DNA from: CAG-826 sp964504595
GTDB taxonomy: Bacteria > Bacillota_I > Bacilli_A > RFN20 > CAG-826
Length of the DNA: 29,716 bases
Reading direction: 5' to 3'
Assembly (NCBI GenBank): GCA_964504595.1
Contig: CAZDEE010000018.1
Location: 1 to 29,716 of the forward strand
Shown here: in pieces, positions 14,509-22,792 of the stretch
Layout: each line of letters starts with the position of its first letter
Numbering within the stretch: position 1 is the stretch's first letter
The notes under the pieces: model-generated
What the model was told of the DNA's origin: nothing
Seen by the model: only the letters and a program-made list of their open reading frames with translations
Databases searched by the model: none
Translations under genes and position numbers: made by a program

Positions 14509-14736
14509 TTATCTTTTCTTGATTCCGATAATTGTTGATTCTTTAATTTTATAGACAAATGAAGGGCATTGTCCTCCGATTTGTATCGTGTAGATAACTT
14601 CACCATCTTCATCTAAAAAAGATTCCCAAATGTAACCAAACCATAAATCATTTCGATATTTAAAGTTCACAAAATCATCTTTTTTATATTTTGCATTTTC
14701 CACCCATTTAGATTTTTTCTTTTTAAAAAGGCACAT
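14509..14736 (-). CDS. Small basic protein of unknown function (75 aa)
   Basis: The start chosen is ATG 14736-14734, because the AGGTG ribosome site lies just upstream; a GTG three codons earlier is part of that site. The protein begins MCLFKKKKSKWVENAKYKKDD and then has a compact beta-rich segment (DFVNFKYRNDLWFGYIWES, GEVIYTIQIGGQCPSFVYKI), like a small SH3-type barrel. No family name is offered. It is the first gene of the operon with the lipase-like hydrolase and is divergent from the NAD synthase operon. Confidence 0.65.
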   Translation of the reverse strand: MCLFKKKKSKWVENAKYKKDDFVNFKYRNDLWFGYIWESFLDEDGEVIYTIQIGGQCPSFVYKIKESTIIGIKKR

Positions 14737-14793
14737 TATTATCACCTCATTTTCTTTAAATAAATTATATATTATTCTTTTTAATATGACAAA

Positions 14794-14838
14794 TTGTAAT
14801 TTTTATAATAATTTTATTATTATATTTAATTTTGTACA
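14794..14838 (+). promoter_or_regulatory. Promoter and operator candidates of the NAD synthase operon
   Basis: A TTGTAA -35 (14794-14799) and a TATTAT -10 (14818-14823) are 18 bases apart. A 9-3-9 inverted repeat (TATAATAAT 14804-14812 with ATTATTATA 14816-14824) overlaps the -10 region. The palindrome TGTACA (14833-14838) lies just downstream, before the ribosome site. TGTACA is the core bound by YefM in the E. coli yefM-yoeB operator. Its presence before a gene encoding a YefM-like domain is suggestive, though a 6-bp motif can occur by chance. Confidence 0.4.
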
Positions 14839-14877
14839 TAATTATGCTATTATAAATACGCTTTGGAGGAATTATTT

Positions 14878-16989
14878 ATGACAAGAATTAAACCAATTAC
14901 TGATTTAAGAAAAACAAATGAAATATCTGATTTAGCGCATCAAATTAATGAACCAATATTTATAACCAAAAATGGATATGGGGATTTAGTAGTGATGTCT
15001 AATGAGGTTTATGATAATTTAATAAAAGCAACAAAAGAGATTTCTTTAAAAGAAGCATCTTATCCTTTTGAAGAAAAACAAGATGAACATTTTGGATTTG
15101 TTAAAGTTGCTTGTGCTTCGATAGATACAAGCGTAGCTTCACCAAAGCAAAATGCTAAAATGATTATTAATAAGGTTAAGGAATGTGCAGAAAAAGGTGT
15201 TAAGCTTTTAGTCTTCCCAGAATTATCTTTATCTTCTTATACATGCGGTGATTTATTTTTACAAAGGACATTACTTGATGCTTGTGAAGAGGGTTTAAAA
15301 AGAATTATTAAGGAAACAAAAAACTTAAATATGGTTTTTATAGTGGGCGCGCCAGTAGTTGTAGAGCAAAAGTTATATAATGCGGCTATTGTTATTCTAA
15401 AAGGAAAAATATTAGGTATCGTTCCTAAAACCGCAATTCCTAATTATAATGAATTTTATGAGTTAAGACATTTTGAAGAAGCACCTAAAGAAAACATGGA
15501 AATATCATATTTAGGTCATAAAACAATATTTGGCAATAAGTTGATTTTCCGTTGTTTAAATTCTATTAATTTCACTTTTGGTGTAGAAATATGTGAAGAT
15601 TTATGGATTCCTAATTCACCAAGTATTAATCATAGTTTAATGGGCGCAACTATTATATGTAATTTAAGTGCGTCTAATGAAACTGCAGGTAAAGATGAAT
15701 ATCGTACTTTAATGGTGAAGGCTCAAAGTGGAAAACTTGCTTGTGCTTATTTATATTCATCTGCGGGAAATGGAGAATCGACAACTGATATTGTTTTTTC
15801 AAGCGCAAATATGATTTCCGAAAATGGAACCTTATTAAAAAAAGCCGAACTATTTAAAAATGAAACCATTATCAGCGATATTGATGTTGAAAAGCTCGCA
15901 AGTGATCGTCAAAGAATGACCTCTTTTAAAAGAGAATATCTTAATGGTTATAATGTGATTGGCTTTAATTTGCCTTTAGAAGTACCTTCTTTAGATCGTA
16001 AATATAGTTCTTTGCCTTTTATTCCTAAAGATGAAAATGAAAGAACAAAAAGAATGGGAATGATTTTAAAAATTCAAGTAATGGGCCTTGTTAAAAGACT
16101 AAATCATATTCATTGCGATAAAATCGTTATTGGATTATCTGGAGGATTGGATTCTACGCTGGCATTACTTGTTTGTTATGAAGCATTTAAAGAATTAGGC
16201 TATGATTATCAAAATATTAAATGTTTAACTATGCCTTGTTTTGGTACAAGTGCAAGAACAAAGAAAAATGCTTATAATTTAGCAAATGCTTTAGGAGTTA
16301 GTATTCAAGAAATAGATATTACAGAAGCGGTAAAAATTCATTTAAAAGACATTGGACATGATGAAACCACTCATGATGTTGCATATGAAAATGCTCAAGC
16401 ACGAGAAAGAACGCAAATTTTAATGGATTACGCAAATAAGATAAACGGATTAGTTATTGGTACTGGAGATTTAAGTGAATTAGCATTAGGATTTGCGACA
16501 TATAATGGTGATCATATGTCTAATTATGGAGTTAACGGTTCAATTCCTAAGACTCTTGTAAGATATTTAGTATATCATTATGCTTTATCACACGTTGATA
16601 TAAAGGATACATTATTAGATATAATCGATACTCCAGTCTCCCCAGAATTATTACCTCCAAAAGAGGGGGTTATCGCTCAAAAAACAGAAGATATAATTGG
16701 TCCTTATGAATTACATGATTTCTTTATTTACCATTTATTAAGGAATAAGTTTAGTATTAAAAAATTGTTTTTTATTGCTTGTAATAGTTTTGAAGGAATT
16801 TATGATAAAGATACAATTAAGAAATGGTTAAAGGTTTTTATACGACGTTTCTTTACTCAACAATTTAAAAGAAGTTGCCTTCCTGATGGTGTTAAAGTAG
16901 GTTCTGTATCACTTTCACCTAGAGGTGATTTTAGAATGCCAAGCGATGCATCTTATGAAGCGTGGATGGACGAAATAGAAAGTTTATAG
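14878..16989 (+). CDS. nadE: Glutamine-dependent NAD synthase with N-terminal Phd/YefM domain (703 aa)
   Basis: The enzyme makes NAD from deamido-NAD, ATP and glutamine. Residues 1-60 are a Phd/YefM antitoxin-type domain: ITDLRK, the strand-turn EPIFITKNGYGDLVVMS (25-41) and the helix NEVYDNLIKA. After a short linker comes the CN-hydrolase glutaminase with its full triad: Glu115 (VFPELS), Lys184 (VPKTAIPNYNEFYELRHF) and Cys239 (GVEICEDLW). The NAD synthase domain follows with the ATP loop SGGLDST (421-427) and GTGDLSELALGFATYNGD. Start ATG 14878 has GGAGGA at 14865-14870. Both domains are in one uninterrupted frame. The usual enzyme starts near residue 68 (GFVKVACAS), so the first 60-65 residues are an addition. 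It leads an operon with a NUDIX hydrolase and an ABC exporter. Confidence 0.93.
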   Translation: MTRIKPITDLRKTNEISDLAHQINEPIFITKNGYGDLVVMSNEVYDNLIKATKEISLKEASYPFEEKQDEHFGFVKVACASIDTSVASPKQNAKMIINKVKECAEKGVKLLVFPELSLSSYTCGDLFLQRTLLDACEEGLKRIIKETKNLNMVFIVGAPVVVEQKLYNAAIVILKGKILGIVPKTAIPNYNEFYELRHFEEAPKENMEISYLGHKTIFGNKLIFRCLNSINFTFGVEICEDLWIPNSPSINHSLMGATIICNLSASNETAGKDEYRTLMVKAQSGKLACAYLYSSAGNGESTTDIVFSSANMISENGTLLKKAELFKNETIISDIDVEKLASDRQRMTSFKREYLNGYNVIGFNLPLEVPSLDRKYSSLPFIPKDENERTKRMGMILKIQVMGLVKRLNHIHCDKIVIGLSGGLDSTLALLVCYEAFKELGYDYQNIKCLTMPCFGTSARTKKNAYNLANALGVSIQEIDITEAVKIHLKDIGHDETTHDVAYENAQARERTQILMDYANKINGLVIGTGDLSELALGFATYNGDHMSNYGVNGSIPKTLVRYLVYHYALSHVDIKDTLLDIIDTPVSPELLPPKEGVIAQKTEDIIGPYELHDFFIYHLLRNKFSIKKLFFIACNSFEGIYDKDTIKKWLKVFIRRFFTQQFKRSCLPDGVKVGSVSLSPRGDFRMPSDASYEAWMDEIESL

Positions 16990-16998
16990 GTGAGTAAT

Positions 16999-17529
16999 AT
17001 GGATTTAAGAGAAATAAAAAAATCATCAAAAGAAGTATATAATGGAAGAATTATGAATGTTGTTGTTGATGAAGTTATTTGCCCTGATGGCGGTACTTCT
17101 ATAAGAGAAGTTGTTCGAAAGACTCCTGCGGTGGTAGTGCTTCCGATTTTAGATGATGGAAATATCATTTTAGAAAGACAATTTCGGTATCCTTATGATG
17201 AAATAATCATTGAGCTTCCTGCTGGAAAAGTTGATGAAAATGAAGAATGGCTAATCGCCGCTAGAAGAGAATTATTAGAAGAAACAGGATATGATTGTAA
17301 TAAAATTGAATATTTAGGAAAAATCTATCCTACTGTAGGTTTTTGTGATGAAGTAATACATATGTATATAGCTACTTCATTAATAAAAAAAGAGCAACAT
17401 TTAGATGAACATGAATTTGTTGAATTATTTACATGTTCAATTGATGATGCTATTAAAATGATTGAAAATGGTGAGATTGTAGATTCAAAAACAATATGCA
17501 CTATATATAAATATTTGTTAAGTAAGTAG
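16999..17529 (+). CDS. NUDIX ADP-ribose pyrophosphatase (176 aa)
   Basis: The enzyme hydrolyses ADP-ribose to AMP and ribose 5-phosphate, clearing a product of NAD breakdown. The complete Nudix box lies at residues 76-97: Gly76, Glu82, then RELLEETG (90-97). Upstream VVLPILDDGNIILERQFRYP and IIELPAGK are typical of the NudF/YqkG subgroup. ATG 16999 is preferred over GTG 16990, because AGGTGA (16988-16993) is its ribosome site. It starts 9 bases after the NAD synthase stop, so synthesis and salvage steps of NAD metabolism share a transcript. Confidence 0.9.
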   Translation: MDLREIKKSSKEVYNGRIMNVVVDEVICPDGGTSIREVVRKTPAVVVLPILDDGNIILERQFRYPYDEIIIELPAGKVDENEEWLIAARRELLEETGYDCNKIEYLGKIYPTVGFCDEVIHMYIATSLIKKEQHLDEHEFVELFTCSIDDAIKMIENGEIVDSKTICTIYKYLLSK

Positions 17530-17543
17530 TTAGGGGTGTTAAG

Positions 17544-19268
17544 ATGTTAAAACGATTTGCAAGGTATTATAAACCTCATTTAAGGCTTTTTATAATTGAT
17601 ATTATCTGTGCTTTAATTGTTGCAATATGTAATTTAGTATATCCAAGACTTGCAGGTACAATAGTTGATGACTATGTTCCTAAAAAGAATATAAAGATGA
17701 TTTTAATTTTAGGAGGCGTTTTATTAGGAATATATGTATTAAAGTGCTTCATTAATTATGTCATACAATATTGGGGACATATTGTAGGAGTTAGAATTCA
17801 AGCTGATATGCGTCGTGATATGTTTAAAAAGCTACAGAAATTACCTTTTTCTTATTATGATGAAAACAAAACTGGACATATTTCATCAAGATTAGTAAAT
17901 GATTTAATGGATATTTCTGAGCTTGCACACCATGGTCCGGAAGATATATTTATTTCAGTTGTTACTTTAGTAGGGGCATTTATTATGCTTTCTTTAACTA
18001 ATATCTATTTAGCATTAATTGCTTTTGCCCTAATTCCGTTTGCTATTGTTTTTGCTTCTAAAACGCGAGTTAAGCAAAGACAAGCATTTAAAGAAATGCG
18101 CATTCAAACTGGAGAAATAAATGCCGAAGTTGAATCAGCAATTGCTGGAATTAGAGTTTCTAAAGCTTATGTTAGTGAAGAACATGAATTAGAGAAATTT
18201 CAAAAGTCTAATGCTAGATTTCAAAAAGCAAGAGCGGGAGCTTATAAGCAAATGGGAATCTTTCAGTCGGGAATGGGATTATTCACCGATTTGTTATATT
18301 TAATAGTGTTAATTGCCGGCGGTATTTTTTATGCTAATCAAATAATAAGTGATGGTGAATTTACATCATTTATTCTTTACATTATGATGTTGATTAATCC
18401 GATAAAAACATTGGTCAATGTTTATGAACAAATTCAAAGTGGAATGACTGGATTTGCCAGATTTATTGAAGTTATGGATGCCAAAGAAGAAGAGGATAAA
18501 GAAAATGCAATAGAGGTCGATGATTTTAATCATGATATATCTTTTGAAAATGTTTCTTTTACTTATCGTCATGATGATGAAGAAAAAGCAAATGTTTTAT
18601 CTAATATATCTTTTTCGATTGAAAAAGGAAAGACTGTAGCGCTTGTTGGACCTTCTGGTGGTGGTAAATCAACAATTTGTCACCTTATTCCACGATTCTA
18701 TGAAATTAATGATGGTAGAATAACTTTTGATGGCATTGATATTAGAGATATCAAAAGAAAGTCTCTTAGAAATCAAATAGGTATTGTTGCTCAAGATGTA
18801 TTCTTATTTGCCGGAACAATTAAAGAAAATATTGCTTATGGCAAATTGAATGCGACTGAAGAAGAAATTGTTCAAGCGGCGAAAAAGGCTAATATTCATG
18901 ATTTTATTATGGCTTTAGATAAAGGATATGACACATATGTTGGAGAAAGAGGAGTGCTTCTTTCTGGAGGACAAAAACAAAGAATATCCATTGCAAGAGC
19001 ATTTTTAAAAAATCCAAATATATTAATTTTAGATGAAGCTACTTCCGCGTTAGATAACATGACGGAAATGCAAATTCAAAATGCTTTGAGTGATTTAGCT
19101 AAAGGACGAACCACAATCGTGGTTGCACACCGTTTATCAACAGTTAAAACCGCGGATGAAATAATTGTATTAACTGGTGATGGAATTGTTGAAAGAGGTA
19201 CGCATGAACAATTGGTTAAGAATAATGGCTTATATGCTGAATTATATCAATACCAATTTAGAGAATAA
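17544..19268 (+). CDS. ABC exporter half-transporter (574 aa)
   Basis: The protein fuses a six-helix membrane domain (about 1-310) to an ATP-binding domain, as in MsbA/BmrA-type exporters; it should work as a homodimer. The ATPase has Walker A GPSGGGKST (about 369), Q-loop VAQDVFLFAGTI, signature LSGGQKQR (about 473), Walker B ILILDEATSALD (about 495) and a switch His in VVAHRLST. The substrate cannot be told: lipids, drugs or peptides are possible. It starts 14 bases after the NUDIX gene with AGGGGTG as ribosome site and is the last gene of that operon. Confidence 0.9.
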   Translation: MLKRFARYYKPHLRLFIIDIICALIVAICNLVYPRLAGTIVDDYVPKKNIKMILILGGVLLGIYVLKCFINYVIQYWGHIVGVRIQADMRRDMFKKLQKLPFSYYDENKTGHISSRLVNDLMDISELAHHGPEDIFISVVTLVGAFIMLSLTNIYLALIAFALIPFAIVFASKTRVKQRQAFKEMRIQTGEINAEVESAIAGIRVSKAYVSEEHELEKFQKSNARFQKARAGAYKQMGIFQSGMGLFTDLLYLIVLIAGGIFYANQIISDGEFTSFILYIMMLINPIKTLVNVYEQIQSGMTGFARFIEVMDAKEEEDKENAIEVDDFNHDISFENVSFTYRHDDEEKANVLSNISFSIEKGKTVALVGPSGGGKSTICHLIPRFYEINDGRITFDGIDIRDIKRKSLRNQIGIVAQDVFLFAGTIKENIAYGKLNATEEEIVQAAKKANIHDFIMALDKGYDTYVGERGVLLSGGQKQRISIARAFLKNPNILILDEATSALDNMTEMQIQNALSDLAKGRTTIVVAHRLSTVKTADEIIVLTGDGIVERGTHEQLVKNNGLYAELYQYQFRE

Positions 19269-19283
19269 AAATTATTTTAAGAA

Positions 19284-19326
19284 AAAAGAGGATGAAAAAC
19301 GATAGTTCGTTTAAGCATTCTCTTTT
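19284..19326. terminator. Bidirectional terminator overlapping the end of the GH13 gene
   Basis: AAAAGAGGATG (19284-19294) pairs with CATTCTCTTTT (19316-19326), with one G-T wobble. It encloses a second hairpin AAACGA/TCGTTT. T-runs occur on both strands. The right arm codes for the last residues of the minus-strand GH13 protein. Confidence 0.8.
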
Positions 19327-21050
19327 ATTTTTTTAATTATATAAATTGTTTTTGCAGGTATTTTATCGTTAACTTCTTTTTCAGTTATTAAATCAATACC
19401 TTTATATGGATTATTTTGAATTTCATCCGAGGCGTTAAGAATAATAGTTAATTCTTCATCTTCACTAAAACGTAAGAAAGCAAGGATATTATATCGATTG
19501 TATGCTTCTAATAATTTAAAATCGCCAGTTTTTAAGGAATTATATTGGTGTCTTAGATAAATGAGCTTTTGATAATAATTTAATAATTCTTTATTTTGAG
19601 CATTATCCCATAGCATTCCTCGATGATTATCAGGATCATTTCCTCCTTTTAGGCCAACTTCATCTCCATAATAAATAAGTGGAGAACCTGGTAAAGTAAA
19701 TATTAATGAAGCGGCGAGTTTTAAATCTTTTAAATCGTTTGTAAAGGAAATAAATCTTTGAGTATCATGGTTATCAATATAATTCCACGAAGTATGATAG
19801 AAGCTACGATGTGTAAGTCCTCTTTGTAAAGAAAGTAAGGAAGCAAAATCATTTACCTTATATTCTTTTTTTGCTAACCATTTAATTAAAGAATAATAAA
19901 GTTGATTGTTAGTTTTACAATCAAAAGCTAAAGAAGCAAAAGAATTATCATTATTAAGACTAACATCTCCAATAATAATCGATTCAGGATTAATTTTTTT
20001 AATTTCTGTTTTTAATTTAATCCAAAAAGAATATGGAACTTCATTTGCAACATCAAATTTATAACCATCTATTTTAGCTTCTTTCATCCAATACTTTGCG
20101 ATAGAAATCATATATTCTTGTACTTCTATATTAGAAAGTCTTAATTTAGGCATTATGCCAAGATAAGAATATGTTTCATAATTTGGGACTTCTTTATATG
20201 AACTATAAAGAGGAAAGTCCTTAATATAAAACCAATTTTTATATTTTGATTTTTCTTTCTTTTTAATAACATCTTTAAAAGCAAAAAAATCAGTTCCAAC
20301 ATGATTAAAGACACATTCTAATATTACTTTAATACCTAGTTTATGAGCGGCTTTTACAAGTTTAATCAAATCTTTTTTATTACCGAAGCTAGGATCTATT
20401 GTATAGTAATCGGAAATATTAAATTTATGAGGTGTGTTTGCAGAAAAGATCGGATTTAAATAAATAAAATCAATCCCGAGGTCTTTTAAATATGGTAAAT
20501 GTGAAGTAATACCTTTTAATTCTCCTCCTAAAATATCACCGCTTCCTAAAGGCGATTTATCCCAAGAAATATTAAGCTCGTTTTTATTGTTTAAACGAGC
20601 AAAACTATCAGGGAATATTTGATATCCAACTGCGCCATAAGCCCATGTTGGTGAAAGAAGACGATCTTCGTAAAGAGATAATTGAGGGCATTCAAACATA
20701 TTTTCAAGAGAGGTTATTTTCTTGCTATAAAATTTATCATTGCCATAATATATATTTTTCTTTTGAGAATCTATTAATTCAAAGTAATAACAAAAATTAA
20801 TAACATTTTCAAAAAGAATAATTTCATAATAATCATAAAGACCATCACTAGAAACTTTTTTTAAAGGAAATTTTAGAATTGAATCTTCTAGTGGTGTTTT
20901 TGAAATAGATGAAAGATATTTATCACAAACATGAATGAAAACTTTAGAAAAATCGCTTTTAGCGGTTCTAATTCTTAAACAAAAATTATTACGATCTAAT
21001 GAATAAACATCACCAGAATCTTTTAAATGTATAATAGATGATAAATTCAT
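19311..21050 (-). CDS. GH13 (alpha-amylase/neopullulanase-type) protein with altered invariant residues (579 aa)
   Basis: The protein has the layout of maltogenic amylase/neopullulanase/cyclomaltodextrinase: an N-terminal beta domain (1-130), a (beta/alpha)8 barrel starting WAYGAVGYQIFPDSF (136-150) and a C-terminal beta domain. No signal peptide, so cytosolic. The nucleophile Asp333 (GYKFDVANE) and the transition-state Asp429 (DNHDT) are present. Three usually invariant residues differ: the general acid Glu is Asp362 (IIIGDVSL), the Arg two before the nucleophile is Lys331, and the region I Asp is Glu245 (LECVFNH). ATG 21050-21048 follows AGGAGG; an upstream GTG overlaps that site. Likely a weak, specialised or non-catalytic member. 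Confidence 0.85.
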   Translation of the reverse strand: MNLSSIIHLKDSGDVYSLDRNNFCLRIRTAKSDFSKVFIHVCDKYLSSISKTPLEDSILKFPLKKVSSDGLYDYYEIILFENVINFCYYFELIDSQKKNIYYGNDKFYSKKITSLENMFECPQLSLYEDRLLSPTWAYGAVGYQIFPDSFARLNNKNELNISWDKSPLGSGDILGGELKGITSHLPYLKDLGIDFIYLNPIFSANTPHKFNISDYYTIDPSFGNKKDLIKLVKAAHKLGIKVILECVFNHVGTDFFAFKDVIKKKEKSKYKNWFYIKDFPLYSSYKEVPNYETYSYLGIMPKLRLSNIEVQEYMISIAKYWMKEAKIDGYKFDVANEVPYSFWIKLKTEIKKINPESIIIGDVSLNNDNSFASLAFDCKTNNQLYYSLIKWLAKKEYKVNDFASLLSLQRGLTHRSFYHTSWNYIDNHDTQRFISFTNDLKDLKLAASLIFTLPGSPLIYYGDEVGLKGGNDPDNHRGMLWDNAQNKELLNYYQKLIYLRHQYNSLKTGDFKLLEAYNRYNILAFLRFSEDEELTIILNASDEIQNNPYKGIDLITEKEVNDKIPAKTIYIIKKIKENA

Positions 21051-21363
21051 AAAGTTTCCTCCTGACACGTTGATTTATTTTATCATTTTTAATCGTTAAT
21101 TGCACATATTATAACTATTAATCTAAAAATATTTTTAATATTAAAGTAATAGTTAAAAAATAAGAATTTTTAATAAAAACATATTCATTAGAATTATATT
21201 TATTATTAAAATATAAAAAATATATTACTAGTGACAATTAGATTGCAATATAAACATTTTAAAGATTAATAAAAGTGTAATAGATAATAAATTGGTGTTT
21301 TGATTTTCATTGTTATTTGATAAAATAAACATGTTATTTAAACAACTAGTGGAGGTATGTATA
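21051..21363. other. AT-rich divergent intergenic region
   Basis: About 310 bases between the GH13 gene and the MazG-like gene hold both promoters but no gene I can support. A TTGATT/TAAAAT pair (21300-21305, 21321-21326) has a spacing of only 15 and is a weak promoter candidate for the MazG-like gene. No strong inverted repeats were seen. Confidence 0.5.
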
Positions 21364-21693
21364 ATGGAAAAATTAAATGAATATCAAAAAGCGGCTTATG
21401 AGTTTTGTAGTGGTAAAGGAAAAGAGACACCTCTTCTTGCCGGAGCATTAGGAATATGTGGAGAAGCAGGTGAATGTGCGGAAATTGTAAAAAAATCATT
21501 ATTTCAAGGCCATGATATTAATAAAGAAAAAATGATTGAAGAATTAGGTGATGTTATGTGGTATATTGCTTTAACAGCAACTGGGTTAGGAGTTACTTTA
21601 GAAGAAATTGCAACGCATAATATCGATAAATTATCAAAAAGATACCCTACAGGTCATTTTAGAAGTGATGACTCAATTAAAAGAAAAGAATAG
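21364..21693 (+). CDS. MazG-like nucleotide pyrophosphohydrolase (109 aa)
   Basis: This small all-alpha NTP pyrophosphohydrolase probably cleaves non-canonical or excess (d)NTPs. The metal-binding pattern is present: GICGEAGECAEIVKK (about 30-44), then EELGDVMWYIA (about 60-70). The C-terminus NIDKLSKRYPTGHF is typical of the family. ATG 21364 is preferred over an upstream ATG at 21310, because GTGGAGG (21350-21356) precedes it. Convergent with the HAD phosphatase gene, sharing a terminator hairpin. Confidence 0.85.
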   Translation: MEKLNEYQKAAYEFCSGKGKETPLLAGALGICGEAGECAEIVKKSLFQGHDINKEKMIEELGDVMWYIALTATGLGVTLEEIATHNIDKLSKRYPTGHFRSDDSIKRKE

Positions 21694-21699
21694 CTTTAA

Positions 21700-21771
21700 A
21701 AAAAGGTCAATAATGTACTTAATTTCAAAAGTTAGATCAACTAAAATTGTTAAGCACATATTGCCCTTTTT
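21700..21771. terminator. Imperfect bidirectional terminator between the MazG-like and HAD genes
   Basis: AAAAAGG (21700-21706), CAATA and TGT pair with ACA, TATTG and CCTTTTT (21756-21771). There is one mismatch and one bulge, with T/A runs at both outer ends. Confidence 0.6.
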
Positions 21772-21780
21772 AAATTTCAA

Positions 21781-22626
21781 TTATTTTTCCCATAATTCAG
21801 GATGAACTTTTCTTAAATAATCAATTACGCCATCTTCATTGTTGCTTAAAAAGGTAAAATTCTTTCCTTGTTTTAAAATGTATTCTCGGGAATTACACAT
21901 TGTTACACCTTCATAAGCATCTTCTAGCATGGTGATATCATTTGGACCATCTCCAAAAGAAATCGTACAGTTATCGTCTATTTTGTATAAAGATTGCAAA
22001 TATTTTAAAGCATGTCCTTTTGTTGCTAGTTTTAATGCGATTTCTATTGAATAAATATCATTATATTGACCCCAATTGAAAATAAATAGGTTTCTGTATT
22101 TCTTTTTCGCCACTACTTTTTCAAATTTATTAATATCTTTTGCGTAAATTTGGAAAGTCATTGTAAGGATATCTTCATGTATCAATTCGTCTAATCTTCC
22201 TTTATGAACAGAAACATAATCGTTAATATGAATGGTCCACCAAGGGAGATATTCTTCGTTAAATAGATAGACGTGTTTTAAAGAATAGGCAAGAGCCGCT
22301 TTTATGTATTTTGCGGATTCTTTAAAAAGTGAGACAACCAATGAGTTAGGAATTGTAAATGTAATAGCTTTTGTTATTTTATCTTCTTTGTAATTAGTCC
22401 AGCAAATTGAAGCGCCATTTAATGAAGCAATAGGAAGTTCATCAATACCTAACATATGAGCAAAATTAACCATACCATGATATGGTCTTCCAGAACTAAA
22501 GATAAAATAATGTCCGTTTCTGTATAGTTCTTTAATGGATTCTATTGTATAGTCACTGATAGTTTTATCAGTTGTTAATAATGTTTCATCTAAATCGACA
22601 CAAATTAAATACTTCTTTTTGCTCAT
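21781..22626 (-). CDS. Cof-type HAD phosphatase (281 aa)
   Basis: This HAD-IIB hydrolase dephosphorylates small phosphorylated metabolites (sugar phosphates, flavin or nucleotide precursors in relatives). Motif I is VDLDETLL (Asp11, Asp13), motif II is FSSGRP, motif III Lys is in TKGHALKYL, and motif IV is SFGDGPNDITML. A C2-type cap lies between. The start is ATG 22626, where AAAGGATG precedes it; the longer frame to 22680 lacks a ribosome site. The substrate cannot be predicted from sequence. Confidence 0.9.
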   Translation of the reverse strand: MSKKKYLICVDLDETLLTTDKTISDYTIESIKELYRNGHYFIFSSGRPYHGMVNFAHMLGIDELPIASLNGASICWTNYKEDKITKAITFTIPNSLVVSLFKESAKYIKAALAYSLKHVYLFNEEYLPWWTIHINDYVSVHKGRLDELIHEDILTMTFQIYAKDINKFEKVVAKKKYRNLFIFNWGQYNDIYSIEIALKLATKGHALKYLQSLYKIDDNCTISFGDGPNDITMLEDAYEGVTMCNSREYILKQGKNFTFLSNNEDGVIDYLRKVHPELWEK

Positions 22627-22729
22627 ATAAATCATCCTTTTGTGAATAGTATAAAGTACAAAAATAGAAATCGCAAACAATAAAAATTTTTAAAGTAACT
22701 GATTTTTTTAAATGTTGCTTTATAAGATA

Positions 22730-22765
22730 TTTACTCTATCGAGTAAAGAATTAATATGTTATAAT
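22730..22765 (+). promoter_or_regulatory. Promoter with inverted repeat before the dCMP deaminase gene
   Basis: A TATAAT -10 box lies at 22760-22765. Just upstream, TTTACTC (22730-22736) and GAGTAAA (22741-22747) form a perfect 7-bp inverted repeat with a 4-base centre, in the -35 region. No good -35 box is seen, which fits an activator or repressor site there. Confidence 0.4.
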
Positions 22766-22792
22766 AATTTTTTGAAAAGAGAGTGATACTAA

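Noticed and set aside
14863..14877. TTG start five codons upstream for the NAD synthase
   Set aside because: It overlaps the GGAGGA ribosome site that serves ATG 14878.
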